A stretch of DNA of 64,000 nt from Pseudomonas sp. J452 (GTDB taxonomy: Bacteria; Pseudomonadota; Gammaproteobacteria; Pseudomonadales; Pseudomonadaceae), in assembly GCF_024666525.1 (NCBI RefSeq), contig NZ_CP088294.1:3162001-3226000 (forward strand). Direction: 5' to 3'. Below the pieces are notes generated by a model that was not told the DNA's origin, did no database searches, and saw only the letters and a program-made list of their open reading frames with translations. Numbering within the stretch: position 1 is the stretch's first letter; every line of letters begins with the position of its first letter. The position numbers and the translations under genes were made by a program. Positions 1 through 9,542 of the stretch are shown here, one piece after another.

Positions 1-53
1 GCACTGGCCAAGGTGCAGGCGCCGAGGAGGGCGAATAGAAGAATGCTGCGCAT
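1..53 (-). CDS. 5' end of a gene for a secreted or lipid-anchored protein (partial)
   Basis: The first 18 codons of a gene running off the left edge on the minus strand are visible. They read MRSILLFALLGACTLASA, a short basic start followed by a hydrophobic core, which is a Sec-type signal peptide. LGAC could also be a lipobox, making this a lipoprotein. A good ribosome site (AAGGAAG) sits just upstream of the ATG at base 53. The mature protein lies outside the window, so no function can be given. Confidence 0.55.
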   Translation of the reverse strand, partial: MRSILLFALLGACTLAS

Positions 54-82
54 GGGGCTTCCTTGCTGAAGAGCTGATCCTT

Positions 83-424
83 TTGAGGGGGCTGAACCTA
101 ACAGGCGCGTATGGAGGCTGTCAGTCCGTTCGACAAAAAATTCACGGGTCATTGCGCAGCATGGCCAATAGTCGTCCCGCGTGCCTTGGCCCGGCTGCTC
201 GCTTTACCGTGGCCATCGTCAGCGGCTCGAAGATCCTGGTGCAGCCCAAGGGCCTGGCGCCGCGCCTGTACGACTACCAGCTGGGTGCCGGAGCCAGGGT
301 CGATCTGCTCACCGACAACCCGGCCCAAGCCGAGCTGCAGCAGCGCCTGGAGGCGTTCCTCCAGGTCGCTACCCAGAGCCTGCTGGACAACAGCGCCGGG
401 GTGCGTGACAGCAAACCTGAGTGA
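83..424 (+). pseudogene. C-terminal remnant of a sulfatase / LTA-synthase-like protein
   Basis: From about base 200 the frame reads FTVAIVSGSKILVQ, then a segment with RLYDYQLGAGARVDLLTD and ending QRLEAFLQVATQSLLDN. To my eye this is the C-terminal tail of periplasmic sulfatase/phosphoglycerol-transferase (LTA synthase) proteins, where a short strand and a last helix follow the catalytic domain. Nothing upstream in this frame looks like the metal-binding catalytic domain, and the first 40 codons look non-coding. The simplest reading is the 3' stub of a gene whose body was deleted. It could instead be a small unrelated protein. Confidence 0.4.
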
Positions 425-566
425 AGGTTGTCGCCGCACTGGCGTGTGCCTGTGCAGCTAGGTCACGTACGAGTAATGCGTGCCCTACGGAAATGCCGTC
501 CCAACCATGCGCCGAGGCGCTACTGCTTCCCGCCAGCAGTGGTTGGAACGGCGCGTAGGTAGACGC

Positions 567-1913
567 TTAGCGACGCACCTGCTTGAGCGTCTCGGCAATC
601 ATGAAGGCCAGTTCCAGCGACTGGTCGGCGTTCATCCGCGGGTCGCAGTGGGTGTGGTAGCGGTCCGACAGGCCGGCCTCGGTGATCGGCCGCGCGCCGC
701 CGATGCATTCGGTGACGTTCTGTCCGGTCATCTCGATATGGATGCCGCCGGCGTAGGTGCCCTCGGCCTGATGCACGGCGAAGAACTGCTTCACCTCGGA
801 GAGGATCTGCGCGAAGTCGCGGGTCTTGTAGCCGCTGCTGGCTTTTATGGTGTTGCCGTGCATGGGGTCGGAGCTCCACAGCACCTGCTTGCCTTCGCCC
901 TGCACCTTGCGCAGCAGACGCGGGAAGTGCGCTTCGACCTTGTCGGCGCCCATGCGTACGATCAGGTTGAGGCGGCCGGGGTCGTTGTCCGGGTTGAGGA
1001 TGTCGATCAGGCGGATCAGCTCGTCCGGGTCCATGCTCGGGCCAACCTTGACCCCGATCGGGTTGCCGACGCCGCGCAGGAATTCGACATGGGCGCCGTC
1101 CAGCTGGCGGGTGCGGTCGCCGATCCACAGCATGTGCGCGGAGCAGTCGTACCAGCCGCCGGTGAGGCTGTCCTTGCGCACGAAGGCCTGTTCGTAGCCG
1201 AGCAGCAGGGCTTCGTGGGCGGTGAAGAAGTTGGTCTCGCGCACCTGGGCGGCGCCGTCCATGCCGCAGGCGCGCATGAAGGCCAGGGTTTCGTCGATGC
1301 GGTCGGCCAGCTGGCTGTACTTCTCGCCCAGCGCCGAATTAGCGATGAAATCGAGGTTCCACTGGTGCACCTGGTGCAGGTCGGCGAAGCCGCCCTGGGC
1401 GAAGGCGCGCAGCAGGTTGAGGCTGGCGGTGGCCTGGTGGTAGGCCTGCAGCAGGCGCTCCGGGTCCGGTACACGGCTTTTCTCGTCGAAGTCGATGCCA
1501 TTGACGATGTCGCCACGGTAGGCCGGCAGGGTCACGCCATCGATGGTTTCGTCATTGGCCGAGCGCGGCTTGGCGAACTGCCCGGCCATGCGCCCGACTT
1601 TGACCACCGGACAGCCGGCGGCGAAGGTCATGACAATGGCCATCTGCAGCAGCACCTTGAAGGTGTCGCGGATCTTCAGGGTGGAGAATTCGGCGAAGCT
1701 TTCCGCGCAGTCGCCACCCTGCAGGAGAAAGGCCCGACCCTGGGTGACCTCGGCAAACTGGCGACGCAGCTCGCGCGCCTCGCCGGCGAAGACCAGCGGC
1801 GGATAGCCGGCCAGGGTCTGCTCGACACGTTGCAGGTGGGCGAGGTCAGGGTAGGCGGGTTGTTGCTGGATCGGCTTGCTTCTCCAGCTTTCGGGGCTCC
1901 AGGCGTGCGACAT
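567..1913 (-). CDS. Class II 3-deoxy-7-phosphoheptulonate (DAHP) synthase
   Basis: This 448-residue protein condenses phosphoenolpyruvate and erythrose-4-phosphate to DAHP, the first step of the shikimate pathway, in the cytoplasm. It is the plant-like class II type, recognised by the N-terminal [14 protein letters not shown], the metal/substrate motif GGDCAE at residues 66-71 and [14 protein letters not shown] at 105-118. Length fits the family. The ATG at 1913 has a GAGAAG ribosome site. Class II enzymes supply either general aromatic synthesis or phenazine clusters; no phenazine genes are nearby, so a housekeeping or supplementary role is more likely. A paralogue elsewhere would be expected, as pseudomonads usually carry several DAHP synthases. 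Confidence 0.95.
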   Translation of the reverse strand: MSHAWSPESWRSKPIQQQPAYPDLAHLQRVEQTLAGYPPLVFAGEARELRRQFAEVTQGRAFLLQGGDCAESFAEFSTLKIRDTFKVLLQMAIVMTFAAGCPVVKVGRMAGQFAKPRSANDETIDGVTLPAYRGDIVNGIDFDEKSRVPDPERLLQAYHQATASLNLLRAFAQGGFADLHQVHQWNLDFIANSALGEKYSQLADRIDETLAFMRACGMDGAAQVRETNFFTAHEALLLGYEQAFVRKDSLTGGWYDCSAHMLWIGDRTRQLDGAHVEFLRGVGNPIGVKVGPSMDPDELIRLIDILNPDNDPGRLNLIVRMGADKVEAHFPRLLRKVQGEGKQVLWSSDPMHGNTIKASSGYKTRDFAQILSEVKQFFAVHQAEGTYAGGIHIEMTGQNVTECIGGARPITEAGLSDRYHTHCDPRMNADQSLELAFMIAETLKQVRR

Positions 1914-2070
1914 CGGACTTCTCGGTTAGCGGCTATTCAGGCGGACTGGCATGGTAACCGATCAGCCATGGCCGGCAAGCCGATAGGCACGATAGACGCG
2001 CTGCATGAGAGCGGGCAGCGGCAGCGATGCGCTGGTTCTAGAACCCCTGATACGGGCAAGGGGCGCGCTA

Positions 2071-5000
2071 TTAGAAATTGATCTGTAACAACCCTGTCAG
2101 GCCGTTCTCCTGCGTATCGCTGCCGAACTGGCCGTTGTAGGCCAGGCTCAGGCTGGCAGTCGGGGTCAGGGCCGCTTCCAGTCCCAGGCTGACGAGTGTG
2201 GTGTCCTCGGCCAGTGCTACGCCGGGTATCGCGAAGGTACCGGTGGGGGCGAATGCCATGCTGTTGGACGGTTCGAGGTCGCCGAAGGTGTGGCGCCAGC
2301 CCAGCCCGCCCTTGACCTTCATCGGCATGTCGCGGATGGCGAAGGTGTAGCTGGGGCGTATGCCCAGGGTGCTGAATGTTATGTCCTGGTCATTGTCGTC
2401 CACGCGCAGGGCCGCAGGGCCACCGTGCTCGGTAAACCCCTCGGTACTGACCTTGACCCATGCAAGGTCGGCGTAGGGCTCCAGCAGCGCGGCTCCCAGG
2501 CTGACCTTGTAGCTGACGCCGGCGAAGACCTGGCCGGTGCTGGCCGAATAGTCTGCGCTAGGGGAGTCACTGAAGCCGCTGAAGCGCACGCTCCGTTGGC
2601 TGTCGATCTCGCTGACCGTGTAGGTGGTGCCGGCCTTGAGCGACCAGGCGCCGAGTTGCGTACCGGCATAGGTGCCGAGGCTGTAGTTGTCGCTGGTGGA
2701 CGAGCCGTGCGAAGCGTCCACGTCCGAGCGCGTGTAGCCGCCGATGAGGCCCAGGGTTGTGCTGTCCGTAATGCGCGAGTCGATGCCGAAGAAGGTGCCG
2801 GCGGTGTCATCCACCAAGTCACCTTGCTTCCTGCGCGCGCCGACACCTTGCAGCCACGCGCTCGGGTGTGGGTCGAGTTGCACCCAGGCGGTCAAGCGAG
2901 GGGCCAGTTGCAGCGTGCCGAGCGAGGTCAGCAGGGGCGTGAGCGGCTCATCCTGTTGCGCAGCGAGACGCTCGTTGACTGCGTCCCGCACGAAGTGGCT
3001 GCTCTCCAGCAACAGGGTCTGCTGCGATGGATAGATCTGCCCGGACAACTGGTCGAGGGCGTCGCGGATTTCGCTCACCGTGGGCAGTAGAACGATCGCG
3101 CCGAGGATCGGGTTGTCCGGCGGCAATTCGTCCACGGCCCCGCCTGTCGACTCTTGTGGCGGGGTGATCGCGATAGGGTGTTCGGGCGTACCCTCGCCGG
3201 GTGGTACGCCGACTATTGGAGGTTCTGGGGTGCCCCCGATTGGAACCTCGTTACGAGTGACGAGGTAGTAGACGTTGTTCGCGTCGTAGGTAAGGCTGAT
3301 ATTTGACAGTGGCAGGCTGCGGGTCGGGTAGATGAACGTGCCGTTGACGCCGCCGTCGGCGGTGAGGATTGCATAAGGCTGGTTCACCACCGGGATAAAG
3401 TCATGGAGTACGGTGCTGGCGCCGGCATTGTTCAGCGTGGCGATCCCGCTGGCGTGGATCAGGTCGGGCGCGCCGCTGGAATTGAAGTCGACAACGTAAC
3501 TTGCCGTGGGTGTGGTGGTCAGGTTGCCGGCAATGCTGAGGGTGCCGCTGCTGTCGCGGGCAGCGCCTGGTGAAACGCTACCGCCGACGGTGCTTTGCGG
3601 CAGCGTGCCGGTACCGCCGAGAAATGTTGCTGGAGTGGTGGTTAGCTGGCTGGAAGCGGTGATCGAGCTATTGACGAACAGGGAGCCGCTGTTCAGCTCG
3701 GTAGTTCCGGTATAGCTGTTGGTTCCGCTCAGGAATAACGCCCCGTCGCCCCTCTGGGTCAGACTGCCGGATCCGCCGATCTCGCCGTTGAGGATGAAAT
3801 TGCTGCCGCTTGCCTGGGTGAACGATGTATCACCAAGCAGGATCACTGAGCGGTTGCTCGCGAAACTCTGCTGGGTGTGCAGGGTGCCGTTACCTATGCT
3901 CAGTGAGCTGCTCCGGGCGCCGAGGCTGCTGTCGGCGTCGATGGAGAGTGTGCCGGCGTTGATGCGGGTGCCACCGGTGTAAGCGTTGTCGCCGTTCAGC
4001 ACCAGCGTTCCGCTGCCGCTCTGGGTCAGGCTGCCGGTGCCGCTGAGCACGCCGTTCAGGGTGAAGTCGGTGCCAGCTGCCTGGGTGAACCCGGCATCGC
4101 CGGTCAGGCTGACCAGGCGGTTGCTCGCGAAGGTTTGCTGGGTGTGCAGGGTGGCGTTTCGGATGCTCAGATGGGCGCTCGAGGCACCGAGGCTGCTGTC
4201 GGCGTCGATGGATAGAGTGCCGGCGTTGATGCGGGTGCCACCGGTGTAAGTGTTGGCGCCGTTCAGAACCAGCGTCCCGTCGCCGTTTTGGGTCAGGCTA
4301 CCGGTGCCGCGTATCAAGCCGTTCAGGGTGAAGTCGGTACCGGCTGCCTGGGTGAATTCTGCATCACCGTTCAGGGTGACCAGGCGGTTGCTCGCAAAAC
4401 TCTGCAGGGTGTGCAGCCTGCCGTTGCCGATGGTCAAGGTGCCGCTTGAGGCGCCGAGGTTGCTGTCCGCGCTGATGGTGAGCCTACCGGCGTTGAGGCG
4501 GGTGCCGCCGGTGTACGTGTTGTCTCCGCTCAGGGTAACGAAGCCGCCGCCACTGCCGTCACCGTTGAGATTCAGGCTGCCGGTGCCGCCGATCACGCCG
4601 TTCAGGGTGAAGCGGGTACCGAGCGCCTGAGTGAGCGAAGCGTTGCCGGTCAGGGTCACCGCGCGGTTGGTGGCGAAGGTTGTCTTGGTGTTCAGGGTGC
4701 CGTTGCCGAGGGTCAAAGGCCCGCTCAGGGCGCCGAGGTTGGCATCCACGTCGACCGAAAGGGTGCCGCTATTGACCGTGGTGCCGCCGGTGTAGGTGTT
4801 AGTTCCGTACAGGGCCAGCGTCCCGTCGACGCCATTCTTGATGACGCCGCTGCTGCCGCCGAGGTTGTTGCTGATGGCGATCAGTTCGGGCGAGTCGATG
4901 ACCAGGCCGGCGCCGGCGAAGACCACGGGCGCGCCGACTATGACGTAGTCCTGACCGTTGGGTTGGAACAGCCAGGATGAGGGATTGACCGGGGCCGCCA

Positions 5001-5190
5001 CCAGAACACTGTTGGTGCCGCCATTGCCGAATAAAGCATCCTCGCCCGGACTGTCGGGCACCTCTGCCGGCGTCCAGGACCCTGAGCAGTTGTAACAATC
5101 AGACCCCGTCCAGTAGAACGTCAGGGCGAATGCCGACGAAGCCTGCGTCAGGCCGATCACGAGGAGCAGGGGCGGGAGATTTCGCGTCAT
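2071..5190 (-). CDS. Autotransporter with tandem passenger repeats (type Va secretion)
   Basis: A protein of about 1,039 residues. I chose the ATG at 5190 (MTRNLPPLLLVIG, Sec signal peptide ending near AFA) because a GAGGAG ribosome site precedes it; an in-frame ATG at 5232 lacks both. The mature N-terminus has a CYNC pair, then tandem autotransporter passenger repeats of the NTYTGGT...GTL type predicting a beta-helix, a linker rich in Pro and Gly with GGTPEPPIVG, and a C-terminal beta-barrel of about 280 residues ending in Phe (LLQINF), the usual outer-membrane assembly signal. It should be secreted to the cell surface through its own barrel. No protease triad or RGD motif was noticed, so adhesin-like use is only a guess. 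Confidence 0.9.
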   Translation of the reverse strand: MTRNLPPLLLVIGLTQASSAFALTFYWTGSDCYNCSGSWTPAEVPDSPGEDALFGNGGTNSVLVAAPVNPSSWLFQPNGQDYVIVGAPVVFAGAGLVIDSPELIAISNNLGGSSGVIKNGVDGTLALYGTNTYTGGTTVNSGTLSVDVDANLGALSGPLTLGNGTLNTKTTFATNRAVTLTGNASLTQALGTRFTLNGVIGGTGSLNLNGDGSGGGFVTLSGDNTYTGGTRLNAGRLTISADSNLGASSGTLTIGNGRLHTLQSFASNRLVTLNGDAEFTQAAGTDFTLNGLIRGTGSLTQNGDGTLVLNGANTYTGGTRINAGTLSIDADSSLGASSAHLSIRNATLHTQQTFASNRLVSLTGDAGFTQAAGTDFTLNGVLSGTGSLTQSGSGTLVLNGDNAYTGGTRINAGTLSIDADSSLGARSSSLSIGNGTLHTQQSFASNRSVILLGDTSFTQASGSNFILNGEIGGSGSLTQRGDGALFLSGTNSYTGTTELNSGSLFVNSSITASSQLTTTPATFLGGTGTLPQSTVGGSVSPGAARDSSGTLSIAGNLTTTPTASYVVDFNSSGAPDLIHASGIATLNNAGASTVLHDFIPVVNQPYAILTADGGVNGTFIYPTRSLPLSNISLTYDANNVYYLVTRNEVPIGGTPEPPIVGVPPGEGTPEHPIAITPPQESTGGAVDELPPDNPILGAIVLLPTVSEIRDALDQLSGQIYPSQQTLLLESSHFVRDAVNERLAAQQDEPLTPLLTSLGTLQLAPRLTAWVQLDPHPSAWLQGVGARRKQGDLVDDTAGTFFGIDSRITDSTTLGLIGGYTRSDVDASHGSSTSDNYSLGTYAGTQLGAWSLKAGTTYTVSEIDSQRSVRFSGFSDSPSADYSASTGQVFAGVSYKVSLGAALLEPYADLAWVKVSTEGFTEHGGPAALRVDDNDQDITFSTLGIRPSYTFAIRDMPMKVKGGLGWRHTFGDLEPSNSMAFAPTGTFAIPGVALAEDTTLVSLGLEAALTPTASLSLAYNGQFGSDTQENGLTGLLQINF
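3724..4803 (-). repeat. Four tandem passenger-domain repeats inside the autotransporter
   Basis: Read on the minus strand, unit 1 spans 4803-4525 (93 codons), and units 2, 3 and 4 span 4524-4258, 4257-3991 and 3990-3724 (89 codons each). A fifth partial unit begins at 3723. Each starts (T/D/A)N(T/A)YTGGT and continues ...NAGTLSI.AD..LGA, then SFASNR, a hydrophobic strand, FTQA.GT.F.LNG and GTGSLTQ.G.G.LVL.G. Three units have exactly 267 nt, so recombination could change copy number without breaking the frame. Confidence 0.85.
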
Positions 5191-5336
5191 GGTCCACTCC
5201 TCTGGAACAGGGCGGTCGCTTGCGTCATGCACGTCGCAGTCAGTCGCCTGTCAGTCGAATCGCTCTCTACACGGGGCAGCAGGAGCAGGGAGAAGGTTAG
5301 TCAAAGTCTCCCAGGCGCGACGGGCTTTTTCGCCAG

Positions 5337-7097
5337 CTACGGCCTCTGCAAGGCGGGCAGCTGGCCCGCGAGGAAGCGCCCGAAGCCCTGCTGCCTGCCC
5401 AGTTCCGCTGGGAACTCGGCGCCACGCCGGTAGGCGATGCGGCCGTTGATCAGGGTGGCATCGACCGCCGCGTCGTTGCGCTTGACCACGCGCTCCAGGC
5501 CGATCACCTCCATGGGTGCTTCATGCATCTCGTCCAGCTCGTCGGTCAGCCCGGCCGGGTTGACGATCACCACATCGGCGCGGTCGCCGACGCGGATGGT
5601 GCCGGCATCCACGCCGATGAAGTCGGCCAGCTCGCCGCTCAGGCGGTGCACGGCGCGACCCATGTCCATGAACGGGGTGCCGGCCAGTTCCGCGTCGCGC
5701 ACGTACTTGAGGAAGCGCAGCGGGAAGTTGTACTGGGCAATCGAGCGCAGGTGCGCGCCGGAGTCGGCGAAGCCGGGCTGGGTCCAGGGACTGGAGAGCA
5801 GCTTGTGCATCACCGGCAGGCGCTGGTTGCCGTAGCAGGTGGTCCACTTCAGCGCCTCGCGGTACTGGCAGGCCAGCTCGAAGTAGGCATCCACCGGGTC
5901 CAGGCCACGGGCGGCGCCGAGTTGCTTGAAGTTCTGGCCGACCATGCTGGCGTCCGGGCACTCGGTCACCCAACAGTCGGAGAAGTCGCGGTGCCACAGG
6001 CCCTTGGTGAGGATGGCCTTGACCTGCTTCTTGAACAGGGCGCGGAACTCCGGCTCCAGCACCTTGGCGTACAGCTGGTCCGGGTCCTTGATATTGCGCA
6101 GGATCTCGCCGGCGCCGAACTCCTCGAAGGCGTTCACGTTGAGCCCTTCCAGGCGCAGGGTGAAGGGCGCCGGCAAGGTCTGCCAGCGGAAGTGGCCGAG
6201 CAGCACGCGGTTGGCCAGCCAGCCGGAGAGGCGGGTGAAGCGGTGCAGCAGCGGCTGCGACTTGAGGTCCAGGGCGGTGAGCATCGAACACTTCAGTGGC
6301 TTTCTGAACCAGCCGTGGGCCTGGTAGAGGAAGGCGAACACGTTGACCTTGGTCACCGCGTCCGGCGCGCCCTGCAGCACCGCGCCGCGCCGACGGAGCA
6401 CGGCGAACAGGCGGGAGAACTCGCTCCAGCTGGCGAAGGTCGAGGGCAACGGGCTGGACCAGGCGCGGTCGCCGTCCATTTTGTCGAGCTTGGTGGTCAT
6501 CACCGACAGGCCGATGCAGCCGACGTCCAGTGCCTCTTCCAGCAGCTGTTCCATGCGCTGCAGCTCGGCTTCGCTGGGCTTGATCTTGCTGGTGGCGCGC
6601 TCCAGGCCGAGCACCGCCACGCGCAATTCGGAGTGGCCGAGGAAGGAGCTGACGTTCGGCCCCAGCGGATGCTCGTCGTAGAAGGCGCGGTAGCCGGCGG
6701 CGTCGCGCCAGGTCTTCTTCTCCTGCAGGATAGGCAGCACGTATTCGCGCGGCACCGCCTCGACGCGGGTGAACAGGTCCGAGCAATCCTCGGCATCGGC
6801 CAGCACCATGCTGATCGAGCAGGAGCCGATGGTCACGCTGGTCACGCCGTGGCGCACCGATTCCTTCAGCGCCGGCGCGGCGATCACTTCGGCATCGTAG
6901 TGCGAGTGGATTTCCAGGAAGCCGGGAGTGACCCACTTGCCAGCGGCGTCGAACACATCGGGGCAGCCGTTCTCAATCAGCGGGCTGAGGCTGACGGTGT
7001 CGATGCGCCCGGCCTTGATGCCGAGATGGCGCAGGCGACCAGGGGCTCCAGTGCCGTCAAAGTACAGACCGTTCTTGATGATGATGTCGTAGCTCAT
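5337..7097 (-). CDS. D-aminoacylase-like amidohydrolase (N-acyl-D-amino-acid deacylase family)
   Basis: 586 residues from MSYDIIIKNG. The start at 7097 overlaps the upstream permease stop as ATGA, implying translational coupling. Features of the amidohydrolase superfamily are a small N-terminal beta domain, the metal motif HSHYD at residues 64-68 after VTPGFLEI, a GHSELR segment, DSGAHL near the C-terminus and a closing beta domain with GDRADVVIVNP. The family cleaves N-acyl-D-amino acids, dihydropyrimidine-like amides or related cyclic amides, so the real substrate is unknown here. It is the last gene of a five-gene operon (FMO, symporter, SDR, permease, this), which suggests it hydrolyses an intermediate or releases the imported compound. 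Confidence 0.8.
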   Translation of the reverse strand: MSYDIIIKNGLYFDGTGAPGRLRHLGIKAGRIDTVSLSPLIENGCPDVFDAAGKWVTPGFLEIHSHYDAEVIAAPALKESVRHGVTSVTIGSCSISMVLADAEDCSDLFTRVEAVPREYVLPILQEKKTWRDAAGYRAFYDEHPLGPNVSSFLGHSELRVAVLGLERATSKIKPSEAELQRMEQLLEEALDVGCIGLSVMTTKLDKMDGDRAWSSPLPSTFASWSEFSRLFAVLRRRGAVLQGAPDAVTKVNVFAFLYQAHGWFRKPLKCSMLTALDLKSQPLLHRFTRLSGWLANRVLLGHFRWQTLPAPFTLRLEGLNVNAFEEFGAGEILRNIKDPDQLYAKVLEPEFRALFKKQVKAILTKGLWHRDFSDCWVTECPDASMVGQNFKQLGAARGLDPVDAYFELACQYREALKWTTCYGNQRLPVMHKLLSSPWTQPGFADSGAHLRSIAQYNFPLRFLKYVRDAELAGTPFMDMGRAVHRLSGELADFIGVDAGTIRVGDRADVVIVNPAGLTDELDEMHEAPMEVIGLERVVKRNDAAVDATLINGRIAYRRGAEFPAELGRQQGFGRFLAGQLPALQRP

Positions 7098-7834
7098 ACG
7101 AGGCTCCAGGGCGCCAGCAGCAGGGTGCCGGTGACCAGTAACAGGATGTAGATGGCGATGCGGAAGTGGCGCTCGTCGAAGCGCCGATGCAGGCGCTCGC
7201 CGGCCCACAGGCCGACCAGCAGCAGCGGGGCATAGACCAGCACCTGCGGCAGCGCCGGCAGCAGGCGGCCGTCGACGAGGAAGGCTGCGGTCAGCAGGCT
7301 GTTGAGGGTGAACCAGACGCTGACCAGGGTGGCGCGAAAGCGCGCCTTGTCCAGGCTGGTGCCGGCCAGGCCGAACACCAGCAGCGGCCCGCCGGAGGCG
7401 AACAGGCCGTGGCTGAGGCCGGCACCGAGGGTCAGCAGGCGGGTCAGCCACTGCGGGCGCACCGGCAGCGCGGCAGCATGGCGCAGGCGCCACAGCTCGC
7501 GCCCGGCGAACCAGAGGATCAGCACGCCGAAACCGCGCTTGAGCAGCGCCTCGTCCAGATACGGCAGCAGCAGGTAGCCGAGCAGCGTGCCGAGCAGCAT
7601 GCCGGGCAGGATGGTGCCGAGCAGCAGCGGGCGGTCGATCTGCGCGCGGTGGCGCCAGACCAGGTAGCCGGTCATGCCGATATTCAGTGGTACCAGCACC
7701 GGCAGCAGCTGGTCGATCGGCAGCAGCAATGCACCGAGTGATAAGGCGATCACGATGCTGCCGAAACCGGTGACGGCTTCCAGGGTGTAGGCCAGCAGGA
7801 TGAAGGCGCCGAGGGCGTAGGGGGTGAAAGCCAT
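7094..7834 (-). CDS. TauE/SafE-family membrane permease
   Basis: 246 residues, almost entirely hydrophobic helices, with the TauE/SafE pattern of an N-terminal AYTLEAVTGFGS segment and a matching second-half GLSHGLFASGGPLLVFGLAG. This family exports or imports sulfur-containing organic anions (sulfite, sulfoacetate and others) across the inner membrane. The start overlaps the stop of the SDR gene by ATGA and the stop overlaps the amidohydrolase start, so it sits in a coupled operon. It may export a product of the pathway; no substrate is evident in the sequence. Confidence 0.8.
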   Translation of the reverse strand: MAFTPYALGAFILLAYTLEAVTGFGSIVIALSLGALLLPIDQLLPVLVPLNIGMTGYLVWRHRAQIDRPLLLGTILPGMLLGTLLGYLLLPYLDEALLKRGFGVLILWFAGRELWRLRHAAALPVRPQWLTRLLTLGAGLSHGLFASGGPLLVFGLAGTSLDKARFRATLVSVWFTLNSLLTAAFLVDGRLLPALPQVLVYAPLLLVGLWAGERLHRRFDERHFRIAIYILLLVTGTLLLAPWSLV

Positions 7835-8619
7835 CAGTCCATCTCCGCGGCGAAGCGCTGGCTCATCTGCCGGTAGTACAGTGCCGGTGCCACGCGCCAG
7901 AGCAGGCTGGCCAGCCAGCTGCCGCGATCGGGAAACAGGCGTTGCTGGCCGGCAGCCAGGCCCTTGAGGATTTCCTCGGCCATCCAGTCGGCGCCGCGCA
8001 CCCGGCCTATGGTCGAGCGCGCATGGCCGGCCGGCTGGCCGTCGCCGCCGAGGGCGTTGCGGTCGATCGGGGTGTCGAGAAAGCTCGGGTAGACCATCAG
8101 CAGCTGGATGCCGTCGCGGGCGATTTCCGCGCGCAGCACCTCGAAGGCCTGGGCCAGGGCGCTTTTCGCCGCGCAGTAGCCGGCGCGGCCGAGCACCGGC
8201 ATCCAGCCGGCCATGGAGCCGATGGCGGCCACCTGGCCGCGACTCTCGCGCAGCAGCGGCAGGGCGGCCAGGGTCAACTCCAGCGGCGCGTGGTAGTCCA
8301 CCGCCATGACCCGGCGAAACACCGCCGGGTCGGTGCGAGTGGTTGGCGAGCGGTGGGTGATGCCGGCGTTGTTGAGCAGCAGGTCGAGGCGGCCAAATAC
8401 GGTTTGGCAGGCGTCGAGCAGTTGGCGGTGCAGCTCGGGATCGGTGATGTCGCCGGACAGGCCTTCCACTCGCTCACCGCCCAGTTCGGCGACTCGTGCG
8501 GCCAGGCCGACGGCGTCGATATCGGTGAGCAGCAGGCTGTCGCCACGGGCGTGGCAGGCCTTGGCCAGCTCCCAGCCGAGGCCGCTGGCGGCGCCGGTGA
8601 TCAGCGCTACGCGCATCAT
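7834..8619 (-). CDS. Short-chain dehydrogenase/reductase
   Basis: 261 residues if translation begins at the first of two adjacent ATGs (8619), which has a GGAG ribosome site and overlaps the transporter stop. It is a classical SDR: dinucleotide motif TGAASGLG at 8-15, NNAG at 83-86, and the catalytic Ser135, Tyr148 and Lys152 in GYCAAK. The Asp at about 33 in LLLTDID suggests NAD preference, an inference. The C-terminal part is basic and hydrophobic. Its position between a symporter and a permease implies that it oxidises or reduces a carbonyl/alcohol group of the imported compound. Confidence 0.85.
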   Translation of the reverse strand: MMRVALITGAASGLGWELAKACHARGDSLLLTDIDAVGLAARVAELGGERVEGLSGDITDPELHRQLLDACQTVFGRLDLLLNNAGITHRSPTTRTDPAVFRRVMAVDYHAPLELTLAALPLLRESRGQVAAIGSMAGWMPVLGRAGYCAAKSALAQAFEVLRAEIARDGIQLLMVYPSFLDTPIDRNALGGDGQPAGHARSTIGRVRGADWMAEEILKGLAAGQQRLFPDRGSWLASLLWRVAPALYYRQMSQRFAAEMD

Positions 8620-9542
8620 TGCACTCCTTCGCCAAGCACGGCGGCAGGCTGGCCCGCCGGTGGGCGGCGGGCCCAGAACAGTGCCAGCACCAGCCCCGCC
8701 AGCAGTTGCCAGCAACCCCAGAAGGCGGCGATCAGCAACATGCCGCCGGCCTGTGGGAAGAAGGTGAAGATCAGCGCCATGCCCAGGGCCGAGTTATGGA
8801 TGCCGGTTTCCAGGGTCACCGCGCGCACGTCGGCCTCCGGCAGGCGCCACAGGCGTGCGCAGAGGTAGCCGAGTAGCAGGGCCATGCCGTTGAGCGTGAC
8901 CACCAGCCAGAAGAACAGGTGGAAGTGTTCGATGAACTGTTCGAAGTTCTTGGCGAAGGCACCGCCGACGAAGGCCAGCATCACCAGCAGGGAGAAGTTG
9001 CGCAGCGGTTTCTCCATTCGGCGTGCAAGCTGTGGGCGGCGCTTGCCGAGCAGCATGCCGGCGATCATCGGCAGCACCAGGACCAGCACGACCATGGCCA
9101 GCAGTTCGACCGGGTCGACACTGATCTCGGTGAGCAGCGCCCGGGTGTTGGGGTTGAGCCCGGCGTACAGGGCGAAGTTGAGCGGGGTGAAGATCCCCGC
9201 AGTGATGCTCGATACCGCGGTGACGCTGGCCGACACGGCGACGTTGCCACGGCCCAGCCAGGTCATGATGTTGGAGAAGGTGCCGCTCGGGCAGGTGGCG
9301 ACCAGGATCATGCCCAGGGCCAGGCTCGGGTCGATCGGCAGCAGGGTGGTCAGCAGGCAGGTGCTGGCCGGCAGCAGCACGAATTGCACGAACAGGCCGA
9401 TCAGCGGCGCCTTGGGCGTGCGCAGGATGCGCTTGAAGTCATCGGCGCGCAGCTCCAGGGATACGCCGAACATCATCAGGGCGATGATGGCGTTCAGCGC
9501 GATCATTGCGCTGGGGGAAAACTCAAGATTGACGGCAGGCAT
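8616..9542 (-). CDS. Bile acid:sodium symporter (BASS) family transporter
   Basis: 308 residues with about nine or ten hydrophobic helices. Recognisable BASS features are GVSLELRADDF, the kinked-helix segment ATCPSGTFSNIMTWLGRGNVA and the second crossing ETGIHNSALGMAL. The family takes up organic anions with sodium in the inner membrane; bacterial substrates range from pantoate and 2-oxoacids to steroid-like compounds. It overlaps the upstream FMO gene by 20 nt and the downstream SDR by 4 nt. Together with FMO and SDR it could feed a small hydrophobic acid into oxidation, but a true bile-acid role is not supported, since no steroid-degrading genes are nearby. Confidence 0.85.
   Translation of the reverse strand: MPAVNLEFSPSAMIALNAIIALMMFGVSLELRADDFKRILRTPKAPLIGLFVQFVLLPASTCLLTTLLPIDPSLALGMILVATCPSGTFSNIMTWLGRGNVAVSASVTAVSSITAGIFTPLNFALYAGLNPNTRALLTEISVDPVELLAMVVLVLVLPMIAGMLLGKRRPQLARRMEKPLRNFSLLVMLAFVGGAFAKNFEQFIEHFHLFFWLVVTLNGMALLLGYLCARLWRLPEADVRAVTLETGIHNSALGMALIFTFFPQAGGMLLIAAFWGCWQLLAGLVLALFWARRPPAGQPAAVLGEGVQ

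Noticed and set aside
480..2081. Long plus-strand frame opposite the DAHP synthase
   Set aside because: It is an antisense shadow of a GC-rich gene: composition and residues (runs of Val, Gly, Ala, Gln) are typical of reverse frames, and the minus strand shows a full conserved enzyme.
3724..4803. CRISPR-like regular spacing in the autotransporter
   Set aside because: The units are long (267 nt), in frame and code for beta-helix repeats; there are no short repeats with unique spacers.
8616..9542. Bile-acid degradation cluster
   Set aside because: The family name alone suggests it; no steroid catabolic genes are present.
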